DNA from: Gracilariopsis chorda
Lineage: Eukaryota; Rhodophyta; Florideophyceae; Gracilariales; Gracilariaceae
NCBI GenBank assembly: GCA_003194525.1
Contig: NBIV01000153.1
Span: 1 to 64,000 of the forward strand
Direction: 5' to 3'
Length of the DNA stretch: 64,000 bases
Below are positions 32,101 to 43,189 of this stretch, piece by piece. The notes below the pieces were generated by a model. It worked only from the letters and a program-made list of their open reading frames with translations, did no database searches and was not told the DNA's origin. Each line of letters opens with the position of its first letter. Position 1 is the first letter of the stretch. The translations under genes and the position numbers were made by a program.

Positions 32101-32602
32101 TTGCCATGTGGTGTGCGTCTTCTGTTTGGAGGGAAAGGGAGGCCTGTTGGATGTGATAGGGTTCATCTTCGGCGAGGGGGACGTTGTCGGAGGGGCGGTG
32201 TGAGGGAGTGGGAGGAGGAATGGTGGAGAGGTTTGGAACGGATTCTCGTCGCTTGGGCCTTGGTGGGAACTGGACGGGAGCGTTGGCGGAGGAGGAAGGG
32301 CGTTTGTCGGGGGTGAGTCGATGAGGGCACCTGCGTTGGTGACTCTGGAGAGAGAACGCGGTGCGGCCATAGAAGGTGCAACGGGGATGGCAACAGGGTA
32401 TCATGGCGGGGGAAGGAGAACGGAGAACGGGATGCTTGGAAACAGAGAAGGGAGGGTGGTGGCGGAGTGGGATATCGGGGAGCGTAACATTATGGCGCAC
32501 GTAGATGAGGTGGTGCACGTGAGGCAGAGCGTCTTTTCGTAGGGCGTGGGGTAGAGCATGCGATGCAGGGAGCAGGTCGGGAAACGGATGATAGAAAGCC
32601 AA
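29151..32602 (-). pseudogene. CACTA/Plavaka-like DNA transposase, one frameshift
   Basis: Two minus-strand frames overlap: 32602-31025 (525 codons) and 31418-29151 (755 codons). The first has an N-terminal zinc-finger-like C-C-H-P-R-C ... H-Q-R-R-C-P and a long Ser/Pro-rich stretch, ending usefully at N-P-T-L-L-G. The second resumes at Y-L-P-T-S after a one-base shift near 31390. It carries C-H-P-I-L-S-S-Y-C-A-D-I-P-E, P-W-P-R-C-T-V, F-E-P-L-H-N-F-H-L-G-V and K-F-H-L-L-D-H-I-V-E-D-I-R-R-Y-G-G with I-F-E-H-A-H. These blocks and their order are those of CACTA/Plavaka or the related KDZ transposases, which move DNA by an RNase H-fold nuclease. The codon use is pyrimidine-rich, mirroring the plus-strand purine excess. 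Terminal repeats were not found. Confidence 0.7.
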
Positions 32603-32624
32603 AGCTATTTGGTTATGTAAACGC

Positions 32625-32661
32625 TATGTATCTATTCTATCTATTCTATCTATTCTATTTT
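32625..32661. repeat. TCTAT microsatellite
   Basis: Repeated TCTAT units (about 10-bp period TATTCTATC) just upstream of the transposase frame. Confidence 0.6.
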
Positions 32662-32880
32662 GCTATTTGAAGGGGCACTCGCTCAGGACCAGTAGGATTT
32701 GGATTCCACGTGCACCTGAGAGGGTAGGTATTAGTGGAGTCTGGCGCTAGTTTTACCTCCAAAGAACCTGGAAAATGTCTAGTATACTGCTAGTCTTTTG
32801 TCCCAAGCAAAGTAGCTCTGTGCTATATATGGAATTATTTTGAGAAATTTGATTCATTCAAAATTGGGTTTGAAGAGTCG

Positions 32881-33126
32881 TTATTCGTTCATTTTAATTT
32901 TTTGCCTTTTGAATGCCAAACTAGCATAAAGAGAAAACCGACGCGCTCTGGAATACATCTCAGTGCGCTCATTCATGTATTTCGGTGAGATGTTGTCCAT
33001 GATGAGGTGGCTACGAGCGTTTAGAAATGCTTCTATGCCCTCCCAGAACAACTCGGATAGTTGCGAATAGTACTTGCCCAGTAGAAGCTCTAGGTCAAAC
33101 CATCTTGCGGGAGATGCTAATCGACG
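32881..33126 (-). pseudogene. PIF/Harbinger transposase N-terminal fragment
   Basis: A minus-strand frame from 33126 to the stop at 32883-32881 reads R-R-L-A-S-P-A-R-W-F-D-L-E-L-L-L-G, Y-Y-S-Q-L-S-E-L-F-W-E and Y-M-N-E-R-T-E-M-Y. This matches the helix-rich region that precedes the DDE domain in Harbinger transposases, and the corresponding stretch of the copy at 60.5 kb. The preceding residues continue in another frame (33126-33140) and the catalytic part is absent, so it is a small relic. Confidence 0.6.
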
Positions 33127-34161
33127 TTACACAACGCATGTCACCAGCAACGGATTACAAGAATATCTGTTTCTAGACGTCACTCTTGATGTGGTAGGCC
33201 ATCCCAGAGCTAATACCATACGAGAGATGTCGTTCTTCTGAAACCTGAACAGCGCAAGGCATGTAGCATGAATAACGCTTTCGAACTTGAAAGAAAAGGA
33301 GGTAGATGAAACATGTCGCTTGCGTATTTCGTAGCGCCCTATTTCTTCTGTTTCAGATACATACTGAGTGGCAATCGCGAAAAGGACGTGGGAAGAAGTG
33401 GAAGGCGTAACTGGACTTGTCTGTCTGCGAAGCGCAATGGTAGGTAGTATAGTTGCCTACCCTACCTGTCGAGCTTTGCTCTGGGAGTGGGAATGATCGG
33501 ACTGCCTACCGAGAGGCATCTTTGGGAAAGGGATAGTGTTGCTAGGGTAAGGGAGACCTTGGTTGGTAATAATCACAACTCGAACTGATTTCTTACTGCG
33601 TAAAGAGTCGTCGGTGATTTCATCATATTCGCAGGTCCCGCCTTTTCTGATTTTCTGGCTTACAGATATCGTCATATGTGGTTGTGAATTTCTCACTGCG
33701 TAAAGCCTAAACTGTTATTTTTCTCACATCATCATATTTGCAGTCTCGGACACATTTCAACATAATTTGATGCTTATGTCAAAGATTATTTTGATCATTT
33801 GAAGAGGACAATCACTGCGCAACGTGCAAAACATATTTCAATAATGCAAGCTAGCAAGACACAGTTGCGTTAATCAACGCAAAAACGCAACGCTAGTCCA
33901 AAACAATTTCAAGATAATATGCCGTTATCTATGCCTGCTGATGTTTTCGACATGGAAGATGAATTTATTCGAAAAAATTGACCTATGGTGGACAGCAGTG
34001 CAGGATAGGTTTCGTTGTTTTCTTCAAATCGTAATGTCAATCATTCCTTTGTTTTTCTCTAGGAATTACTTGTTCAATGAACAATACCATGTTCCCCAGT
34101 GAGTCTTCTTCTGGGTCCTATTAACGTCCAGATACCAAATTGGAAATCGAAAAACTAATGA
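33127..34161. other. Spacer, no supported gene
   Basis: A 79-aa minus-strand frame at 33457-33696 has no motif. A hexamer-like phrase CACTGCGTAAAG recurs near 33595 and 33695 but no clear element is defined. Confidence 0.4.
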
Positions 34162-34842
34162 TTGAGGATGGAGCTAGATATAGGAAAGCAGTGCTTCGGC
34201 ACTGGAGAATCTACATATGTGCCCCCGTTCCAGGTGTTATTGCCCAGATTTACAAAACTGATACGGATTCTAACTTTTTCTAAAGAAGAAGGAAACTATT
34301 TATCTATTGAGATGATCGTTGAAACTCCAAATGCCATTAAATTTTATCTTCAGAATACGTTCCATGTTCGATTTGGAGTATTATCGTCTTCAACAAATGG
34401 TGGATATGGGTATACTGAACGGATGTTAGAAGATACTGAAACCCATCCGGGACTTCGTATCGTGGCTGACAAACCTAGTACTCGTTCTTCAGTCCCCAGC
34501 CTACGGCATTTTCATAATCACCACGGTAACAGGTCATTTAGACGACAGAACAGTGGCAACTGTTTTCTTGCTACCACTACGAATTTCGCATGTCAGATGG
34601 ATCTATACCGATGTAGCTCGAGCAGGAAAGCCGCGGAGATCGCAAGCCTACTAATGAACGCACTTGTTTTGTTTCCTCATACGTTGGCAAGTATTAGCAG
34701 TGCGTCAAATGACATTCAAACGTCGGTTCTCAGCTTTGCGCTTCGACGTATACCCAATTACATGTATAACTTTGGCTTCTTAGATGTGTTCTCTGGTTCT
34801 CATTGGTACTTTTTTCACCATCGCAATCATTCTAGACATTAG
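34162..34842 (+). other. Open frame of 226 aa, uncertain
   Basis: The frame is open for 226 codons but shows no recognisable domain. An overlapping plus frame (34428-34648) reads hydrophobic, membrane-protein-like segments such as L-T-N-L-V-L-V-L-Q-S and G-I-F-I-I-T-T-V-T-G, and another near 34790-34860 reads T-F-F-T-I-A-I-I-L-D-I. A frameshifted membrane-protein gene is therefore as likely as the single long frame. Neither is firm. Confidence 0.25.
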
Positions 34843-34910
34843 TCTGGACTGGATCATGTCATTTTCATTGATATCTCGAAAGGGATCATAATCTACAGTG
34901 CAGATTCCTG

Positions 34911-35622
34911 TCATCTCAGCCTATCAATGGCGTCTTTGAAACTTTGTGGTGGAGATGAGCGACTAAATCCCTTCATTTCAAGACTATGAGACTCTAAAAC
35001 CGTTTTCTTTATAGAATAATTTAATCTCCCAATCAACTTTACAGCCTTTTCACTGGAAGTTGGTGCATAGGCAAGCACTATTTTCGCAACAATTCCATGT
35101 TTACTCATAAACTCAGTAGAGTGGTTGCCGTGAAGCAAGTTGTATTGTCAGAGATGATCAGATGAGGGGTCCCAAAGAAAAAGAGTATCTCCATATGCAC
35201 GATATCGAAAACGACTTGAGCTGTGAAGTTGGGTAGAAGCCAAGCCAGAAGCCATCCAGATAGATTTTCAACTGCAACTAACGTGACCCTATTCCATAAA
35301 GTTGTGAAGGTAAATGGTCCTGCAAAGTCGATAGAAAAGATGTAAAACAAGCCTGTGAGTGAATATTTCAGTGTCTTTTTGTAGGTGGGTACGGTCACAG
35401 AAAGTCTTTATCCTTCACAACTACTCACATAGTCAATGATATCAAGATAAAACCCCTCAACCGGTACCACTCCAGAACCAACTTCTTAGGGCATTGAATT
35501 TCCCAGTTTCCAATATCCCCATAACATATCTTTAGTATTAATGGTCTAGAAGCGAAGGGAGGAATCCCTCCAAAGCCATTGGAGGTACACCTCATCAGTC
35601 TATCACTCGAAGCTCCAAACAT
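34911..35622 (-). pseudogene. Integrase remnant (gypsy element at 35-38.6 kb)
   Basis: From 35622 the frame reads I-C-Y-G-D-I-G-N-W-E, a relic of the H-H-C-C zinc domain. From 35398 the catalytic core reads S-I-D-F-A-G-P-F-T, L-V-A-V-E-N-L-S-G-W and F-F-G-T-P-H-L-I-I-S-D-N, giving two of the acidic residues. From 35138 it reads E-F-M-S-K-H-G-I, with the third acidic residue, followed by L-A-Y-A-P-T-S. Integrase inserts the element cDNA. Three frames are needed, so it is not functional. Confidence 0.7.
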
Positions 35623-36489
35623 CTTTGCATTTCGACGGATAGTTCCTCAACGTTCGGATTCTATCTCCAAGATGTCTTTTCCGTTGAGGTATCTCAGAAT
35701 ATCCTCCAAATGATTCTCCATCCTCAATGACTCCATTTCTTCCATAAGGATACAGCTTACATCATCAGATGTTTCTTTGATCTTATCAATCATGATTCTT
35801 GACAAATAGTAGGCGGCTTGGTTCTTTTTGCCTGAGCGATACGGAATCTTGAAATAGTATTTGTCTAACAAACACATCCATCTTGCAAGCTTTCCGTGTA
35901 TGTATTTCTTCTTAAATGTGTACTGCAGCGCCTTGTATTCATTAATTACTGTAAAATGATGTGTGGAAAATAATTATATCCAGATCTCTTTCAGTGCAAA
36001 TATGACTGGAAGTGCTTCACGTTCGCATACCGAATAGCTTCGTTCTTCCGATGTCAGATTTCGAATGGCATGCTGTATATGGTGCAACTTGTTATCTTTC
36101 TTTCTCTACGCAAGAAAAGCTCCAAACGAAATATAAGAGGCATCTGTCTCTACGACAAATGGAAATTCGAAGTAATGGAATACGAAAACAGGTGGTGTAA
36201 TCAACTTCAGCTCCAGTCCCTCAAATGCACTATGCATATCTGGGGTACAATTCCAATTCTTATTTCCAGATGTAGCTTAATGAAGGGCTGGTGACGTTTC
36301 TGCGAAGTGTGATATGAAACGACGACAACACAGTGCTAGTCTCAGAACCGTTATTAATTCGGATGCATTGCATGGCTCAGATGTTTTCTGCATTACTGTA
36401 CTGTTCTCCGGATCTACTTCAATTCCATTAAAATCAACGATGTGGGCGAGAAGTCGCGCTTTGGACTGACCAACGCTTTATTTCGTAAC

Positions 36490-37105
36490 CTAAATCTTCA
36501 ATTCATAAAATGCAGTTTGGTCAAACACTTGGAAGCAATGATCAACACGTTCTTCGAGGTTCTCCGAAATCTTTATTACATCACCCACATATACCATAGA
36601 AAAGTTTTGTCCTTTCAAAACAACATCCGTCATTCTCTGAAGAGTAGCAGGGGCCCTCATAAGCCCAAACGGTATGCCTTCAAATTGGTAGGTACCGTAT
36701 CGGCAAACGAAATTTGTTTTCTCTTTGCAATGGTCGGTTATTCTCACTTGCCAGTACCGAGAGACTAGTTCTAGAGTTGTGAAAATAGTTGAATTTCTTA
36801 AGTCATCAAATATGTCTTCGACCTTTGGTGAAGACCAGCGATCATCTTTTCATATCTGCATTCAAGGCTCTATAGTCTACACAGAAGCAAGGCCTGCCAT
36901 CTTCCTTCAGTGCAATATCAACGGGAAGTGACCACTCAGAAGCAAATGGGTTTGTTATACCAATACGCAGCATATCAGTAATTTCGTTTCGCACAACATC
37001 ATTATATTTCGAAGACAGTACTTTCACGCTACCGTAGCCTGGTGTTAGAACATCAAACTCGAACGAATATTTCACCCGAACATCAGATTGGCGTAGATCT
37101 TCCAA
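36490..37105 (-). pseudogene. Reverse transcriptase remnant with mutated active site
   Basis: The frame 37105-36842 reads the fingers region (M-L-R-I-G-I-T-N-P-F-A-S-E-W-S, F-C-V-D-Y-R-A-L-N). The frame 36747-36490 reads G-I-P-F-G-L-M-R-A-P-A-T-L-Q-R and then V-Y-V-G-D-V where active enzymes have Y-x-D-D. The first catalytic Asp of the pair is Gly. Between the two frames lies a gap of about 95 bp in another frame. Confidence 0.75.
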
Positions 37106-38200
37106 AAACCAAGCAATGATGTTTCGTTCTTTACCGTCGAGGTCAGTATTTTCTGTACATCGTTTGGTGAGTGCTTCGGTTTTGTGGCCAAGTGATCAGA
37201 CCTTTCATCATGTTTTTCAGAAGCAGTCTCTGATTCGAATTCTTTATCAAATTCATCATAGTTTTCGTCTTCTGGGTATTCTTCTAGCGAATCCCCAATT
37301 CTTCCTTTTCTTCAGCATGAAAAAGGTCTGGCTTAAAAGGGATCTCATCTCTTATTTAAAGCATACAATTTTCTCCACTCTCGATTTCGGAAGAGCTCTA
37401 GAAAGGAAAAAAAATCGTAATCACTTGTGAACTCTTCATTCCCCGTACTAGAGTCGAATACGCTTGGTATTTTGAAATCACAACCCAAATCTTGAACAGA
37501 AGTCTTTCCGTCAACGGTGACAGTCATATTCTGAGTACCACGTTATAGCCATATCTGGGGGTCTTGGAATGTCATTAATCCGATGATGACATCAAATTGG
37601 GGTTCTTCAACGACTAGAACACTCAAAAGTGTTCTGGAACTTACAGAGGTCACTGGTATTTTACGTAATATCCCGATCAAGAGTGATGAGGTCCCATCAG
37701 CCACCCCTATCTTTCTAGTGGTATATTCTCAAGATAAACCACGAACGTCTCCAAATGAACGGGATATGTGGTTCGGTACTTCTCCAGATTCCAATAGCAC
37801 AGCAAAGGAGACAATTTGTAGTGCTGTGGTGGGTGAATCTCTCTGTGTAGCAGTCACTGATTGAGATGCAATATAACTCAAGAACAGCTTCATGATTTGC
37901 TTCTTAGCTTCATCAGCGGCTCTACGCAAACTGTTCAAACGTGGGGCCCTATGACGCATTGGCAGGTTTCATCATCACGTTATACTTACCAGGTCTGGTA
38001 TGGATGACTTGCTTTTGGTTGAGGGTTTCTTTTTTTCTAGTTGTTCTTCGAGTAGAGGTTCTCTTTCGTATAGAAGGGAGAAACATAGATTCCTTCTCTC
38101 CATCCTTCATAGAAATGTGCTATATAGGATTTAGCATAGTCGGAAGATCAAATTTTGAGGCCTTATGTTGCTGAGGGAGGGCCCAGACGTCATGACCACG

Positions 38201-38578
38201 TTAGGTGGTATTCACTATGCCTACTTCTGCACCTCCAGTGACCACCATCATCCGGTTATTTCCAGATATGGTAGCATTGGAATCGACGCAGGGTTTCAGA
38301 TTTCTCCAAGCTTTCGACTGGACATCAGCTTCTGCAATCCATACGTTCCTCTGCTCTAGTGATGGAATTTTTTCCCAGCATGTAGCTTCAGAATGCCTTA
38401 GTTTGTCCAATATTCTACAACGATTGTTTCGGTTTGGATTGTCGGGATACCTTAAAGCTCCATGGTGCAGTTTCATACAATACGAACTAGTACGAATCAT
38501 ACTTTCTTGCGTTGGCTCACTATGTATTTTTTGCACTAACAGAGAGAATTTTGAAATCTGTTCAGTCAGGTTCTCCAC
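38201..38578 (-). pseudogene. Gag fragment with degraded zinc knuckle
   Basis: A 125-codon frame with a C-R-I-L-D-K-L-R-H-S-E-A-T-C series, readable as a C-x2-C-x4-H-x4-C nucleocapsid knuckle that has lost its second Cys. Its position upstream of the protease fits gag. Confidence 0.45.
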
Positions 38579-39417
38579 CTACATTCCCAAGGACTAGAAG
38601 GCCTGTCCTGAATGACGTATGATATCTTTGGTTTCATTCGATGAGCTGATGAACCGTGAGCAAATAAATATGAATACTGGAAGGTCTACATGCAATGCAC
38701 ATAGTATTTGATTGTTTTATTCAGAGAATTATAGTCATGCGCTTCTCTGACGAAGAAAAACTGAACAAGAGCCTTGTGCTCTACGTCAGCATTCTGAAAA
38801 ATTCCTTACTCTACCAGTTCATGGAGACCAGCCTCCTCAAAAAACTGATCCTTTTCTTCCAGTTACCTATCAAGTTTTATTGGTGGAAGCTTTCAAGCCA
38901 TTGCTTTCTTAACTCTTTATTGTGGTTCTACAACGACTTCAAACCTTGCCGGTAACGAAAGTTACACCTCAGAGTAGTCGTAAGCTTCTTCGATGGCATA
39001 CGTATCCTAGTAGGATTCAAATGCTTCACCATCAAGATATCCGATGATGTCTGACGTGTTCCCTTCCGTTGACTTTTTCTTCATAATGACATTCGTATCT
39101 TAGAAAAAGAATTTGGTGATATCCTCTTGTAAACTTTCTTCGAAGATTTACATGCAAGAGCCCGCACTAGAGACGTCCATTCTCTTCGAGAGTGCAATTT
39201 TAACGCTGCAAGAGGGGGGGGTGGGGGCGCAGAAAGTTCTTTTCTTTGTGTTATTGGTGTTGGGAGTGCAACTAAGAGTGGCTAAGCAAATCTCCTTATA
39301 TGTTTCTGGTTGTTGTATAAATCTTACACGTGACGAGCAGCTGAAGGGTTATCTGCCATGCTACTTAATAAAACATAGAATCGCAATGAAATTGCTGACC
39401 TATGTGTCGGTCGCGAA

Positions 39418-39780
39418 TGTTGCGGAATGTGCCAGAAATTGCTGGAACACACGTGTAGAATGTTCCAGTAGTGTCTAGCACATTGCACGCTTTGTTGGCC
39501 CAGCAAAGACTACAGTATTTTAGTGATGCTGGCGCAAATTGTCGCTTTATTATTGGTTAGTGTGCAGCTCCAGAGGTCTCTAGAAGCCAATGGAGTAACC
39601 TAGACGCACACATGAGTAACTAGCAAGTAGAAATGCGTATTTTGCTCGTTTTAAGTGCCTCTAAACACTATAATAAGAGGTTCTGAGCTTCGGACTTCGG
39701 TCTGAACTCACCTCAACAATCGACCAACATCTAAGCCCCACCCCCTATCAACCTTCAGCCACTTCAACTATCATCAACAA
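39418..39780 (+). repeat. LTR-like sequence with TATA box
   Basis: The block starts TGTTGCGGAATGTGCCAG and ends TCATCAACA, giving matched TGTTG/CAACA ends. A TATAATAAG box near 39669 is followed by a hairpin (GTTCTGAGC...GGTCTGAAC-like) as in an LTR promoter plus R region. No matching second copy is in the window, so the ends are inferred from one copy. Confidence 0.45.
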
Positions 39781-40640
39781 CCAGTGAGGCGTTCGCCGCT
39801 GGATAAAAGGCTTCTAGTGAGGCGTGTGCCGCTAGTTGTCCAATAGGGTGGGGAAGTACGGTCGCTTAGACCGGTTGAAGCGCCTTAGGCGTAGACGGGA
39901 GACGGGTAATGTGTACCAAAGGTGTTTGTGTCTTCTGTGAGCCCCACCGGAGCTTTGTTCGGATAACGGTGTCGGTCGAAACCCCTGATGATTTCCAGAC
40001 GGAAGTACTTGACGGGAAGCTATCCGCAGGCGACGTGCCGTGCAACCTTTCCTGCAAAGGGCCAGCTTGGGTATAGAGTGAAAGCATATCCCGCTGCTAT
40101 TAGCTCTCCTCGGGAAGCCCGGTAAGGATTGTATGCGCCTGCTTCTGGTTAGTACAGAAGTAGGTAGGCTGCAGAATCCACTTCACATCCGGAGTGGCTG
40201 ACTGGAAGCCGAGGGTCTGACCCTTAGTGATCCTTGACATAATTTTTGGGTTTCGCGCCGTTTTAGCAAAGAAGTTAAAAAGTTTTATTTGGGGATTGAG
40301 CCTCTTGCTCTCCGTAGTGTTGTTTTATTTCATCGAGTGGGTTTAGTTCTTTTGATCCCACCGTTTTCAACTTGTTTTGGGGCTTTTAGCTACGAAGAGC
40401 ACCCTTTTGGCTTTTGTTATTACAACTTTTTGGCCCCCTGCGTCACCGTCCCGTGATGGCGCCCACACTATGTCATCATTGCGTACCACGTGTCTGACAC
40501 GTATTGCAGTACGCTACGTACGATGGTCGTGGACCACCGGTAAAGGGTTACTACGGTTGTGAAGCGAATAAAATAATAAGATCTCACGAAGAGGAGAGAA
40601 GCACATACAAGTTGACACGAAATCCTCTAAAATGTACGTG
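39781..40640. other. Non-coding, hairpin-rich leader-like region
   Basis: Follows the LTR-like block. It has two related phrases AGTGAGGCGTTCGCCGCT and AGTGAGGCGTGTGCCGCT at 39784 and 39813, and many short stems (for example GCGCCTTAGGCG). No gag or pol can be read, so it may be an internally deleted or large non-autonomous LTR element. Confidence 0.35.
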
Positions 40641-41012
40641 GCCATGCGTACAATTTTGTTTACCTTAGTAACCGAATGGACGCGTAGTATCCCTAACTCA
40701 ATATATGGATTTCGTGGGCTCTATGGTAGTTACTGGTGATGATAAATATTCCAGATACATTGCAATAAGCACATTTGCACGGAGTCTGCCCTCTTCACAC
40801 CTTGGCTCTCTCCTTTCTCTACTGTGAACATCTTTGCTGCTCTTATAACAACCGAACGCGCCCTTTCTCTCTCTGCGTACATGCCGTTTGTCCTACATTT
40901 CGTCTTTCTCAACTACCGTAGTGCGTTGCGAGCGGTTTGAGTGCGTGCCTCTGTTCAAGTACAGGGCGTCGTATCAAATGAACACGTGCGTTTTTGGTCA
41001 TATTTATGAAAC

Positions 41013-41190
41013 TTTAGTGCTGAGTATGGCTTATGGCGGAGTGACAAACATCAAAATGAGACACTGTCTTTGTGAGGTGCACGCCAGGGCCCGACACTAC
41101 CATCGTACCGACAGACAACGCAAGGAGACACTGTCTCTGTCAGGCGCGCGCCATGCCCCGAGAAACCAAGCGACGATGGCAGAGTCGTAC
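41013..41190 (+). repeat. Copia 5' LTR, left part
   Basis: Matches 51497-51670 of the 3' LTR, including AGTGC(T/C)GAGTATGGCT and the GACAGACAACGCAAGGAGAC phrase. It stops at CGTAC, where the gypsy element begins. The first bases are TTTAG here and TGTAG in the 3' copy. Confidence 0.85.
41186..41190. repeat. Target-site duplication CGTAC, left copy
   Basis: CGTAC precedes the gypsy LTR start TGTTG at 41191 and recurs at 46484-46488 after its end CAACA. Confidence 0.9.
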
Positions 41191-41486
41191 TGTTGTTCGG
41201 GAACGCTGCACAAGTGAGTGTCGACCGTGTTGGCGTCTGACAGGGAAATTGAACAGGCACAAAAGACCTCAGAAGTCCTGCTGAGGCTGCCTCCTCCCTT
41301 CAGAGTTCTGCCTCTGGAGGTTGGCTTTTTATTCTCTACTGCACAACTTCCTGATGGAAGCTGACTACGGCTTCTTGCGTGTGCATTGCGCTGTCGCCCG
41401 CGCAATTCGGACCACTCTTATTCGGGTCCTGTTCTTCTTTTGGAAACGCCTGGTTCCTATTTTGGCAATTGCTCGATCCATCAACA
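41191..41486 (-). repeat. Gypsy 3' LTR (296 bp)
   Basis: Aligns base for base in length with 46188-46483. As the genes run leftward this is the 3' LTR. The coding strand carries AATAAA near position 41332 as a candidate polyadenylation signal. Confidence 0.9.
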
Positions 41487-41559
41487 GTCCGCCATAATCG
41501 AGCGAAGAGTTTGGTTATTGTAGATTGATGTTGCAAGCAATTCGTCGCTTGTGTTGGGT

Positions 41560-41913
41560 TCCTGACACTCGTAGATCTTCGATATACTCCTTTAACAGTA
41601 CAGGAACATCGTGGTAAAGAGAGTTGTAGGCCACTCAGTCTGTTTCCTCGTCGCTGAAGCCTTTCAACTTCACGAGCAACTGTATCATGCCTGCACTTCT
41701 TCGAATTTCCCTGAATTTTTCGACGGTCATTAGTTCATTTGCTTGATAGGCTAAGTGATCTTTAATTTCCTGTGTTATTTCAAAATCTTTGTTGCGGAAG
41801 AACTTCAAACGTCGGCCATGTACCCAGTCTTTATTTCCATTAAGCAGGTCGTCGACTTCGAAGTTGTAGTTGTCTCGGCATATTGTGACGCGAAACGGTC
41901 CCGACCACTTCAA
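41560..41913 (-). pseudogene. Integrase C-terminal and chromodomain-like region
   Basis: The frame 41913-41635 reads K-W-S-G-P-F-R-V-T, V-H-G-R-R-L-K-F-F-R-N and V-E-K-F-R-E-I-R-R, then L-V-K-L-K-G-F-S-D-E-E-T-D. A TGA follows where a Trp would fit, and the same frame continues V-A-Y-N-S-L-Y-H-D-V-P-V-L-L. This is the L-V-x-W-x-G-F ... chromodomain pattern seen at the end of chromovirus integrases, which targets insertion to marked chromatin. Confidence 0.65.
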
Positions 41914-42262
41914 GTCATTTTCGATCCGGCGTTCTTCTGCAGTACGCCACGAAGAACGTAATCACCCTCGCGGAAGTTCGCGGCTCGCACTCCGGCTCAC
42001 CGATTGTCTGACTCCACGGCCGCCTTGCGTTGTTTCCTTGCGCGATCGGGGTACTCACGGTGAATCTTCTTGAGAGATTCCTGTAGCTTCTTAGTGTTCA
42101 GAAGGGCATCTTGCTTTTCTTTGGTGAGGCAGTCTACCTTTTCGATGTTATGATAGTTGAGAATTGAAGACAGTGGGGTGTCGCGCGGGAGGCCAGTAAA
42201 AACCGTAAGTGGACACTTTACGTTTAGCCTGCGAGTTGGTGTGTTGTTGAGGGCGGACTAAA

Positions 42263-43189
42263 TCAGGGTGAGGACGGGTGGCATGCGGTCTGTGGTAGCT
42301 GGAGCTCTGATAGCACAGCTCTAGATGCTCTTAAGAGTTCAAGGCATACAACTTTGATCGATACGTTACTCCATGGGCAGTACGGAAGAGTAAAATGGTG
42401 TTTGGATTTGAGCGCATCGGCAATGCGGTCGACCAGTTTGTTCTTGAAGTGGCTTCCTTGATCGGATATCCAGCACTTTGGAACTGCAAACGCGGCAAAA
42501 CAGTCGAGTAGTATCGATGCTGTGGTCTCTGCGTCGGCAACTTTTGTTGGTTTCAGCCAAACGTAGCCCGATAGGTCGTCCTTGACAATAAGTGCGTATA
42601 CTAAACTGCCTTCGCCGGGCTTCAAATAGCAATAATCAAAGTGGATAATTTCGTTAGGTGCAGTGGCATGCATCGTGTGTCCCAGTGGCCCTGGTACGGT
42701 GCAACCAGGCTCGGTTGCTATGCAGTGAAAGCAAGACCGCACAAACTGTTGAGTGTCAGTTCGGAGGTTTTTCCACCAAAAGTGCTCCAGAATAGATTCT
42801 ATCGTGGGCTCAAAAGCCCTATGTTTTTCGCTTCCGGTGTGTACAACGATCTGAATTCTTAAACGTAGCTTTTTTTCAGAGTCAGGGATCGAAACTTGAC
42901 CAGATGTCAGTTTCCTTGGCTTTTTCTTTTTTTTAGGATACACTCTGGCGCTTTGGCCGCGTACTTGTTCTGCGATGCCGTAATATCGTCTATGAAGGGC
43001 CAGTCGAAGTCTCTTTCTACGCCTGGATTGATCGAGGCAACCATAAGTGCGCAGAGTTTTCCCAAAGTTGATTGCTTTACAGTGGTCTTTGGATCCACAG
43101 CCCATCTTGTAAGCATGTCGGCCCAGACATTCTTCTCGCCCGGGATATGCTCTATGATGTAGCGAAATGCACTCAGTTTCACAGCCCAA
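42263..43189 (-). pseudogene. Gypsy integrase
   Basis: The 308-codon frame shows the integrase zinc region (H-T-G-S-E-K-H, then C-F-H-C), the core with H-F-D-Y-C-Y-L, I-V-K-D-D-L-S-G-Y-V-W and W-I-S-D-Q-G-S-H-F, and the region where the catalytic Glu is expected (C-P-W-S-N-V-S-I-K), which looks altered. The upstream part of the frame (before about residue 95) is not integrase and overlaps the RNase H frame. Confidence 0.75.

Larger units (their letters stand above)
34911..38578 (-). mobile_element. Eroded Ty3/gypsy retrotransposon internal region
   Basis: Minus-strand pieces in the correct order: gag with zinc-knuckle remnant (38578-38201), protease region (about 37560-37345), reverse transcriptase (37105-36490), connection/RNase H end (35877-35647), integrase zinc-binding (35622-35425), integrase core (35398-35105) and core end (35138-34911). 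PR-RT-RH-IN order is Ty3/gypsy. Many stops and shifts separate the pieces, more than in the other elements here, so this is the oldest copy. LTRs were not located. Confidence 0.8.
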
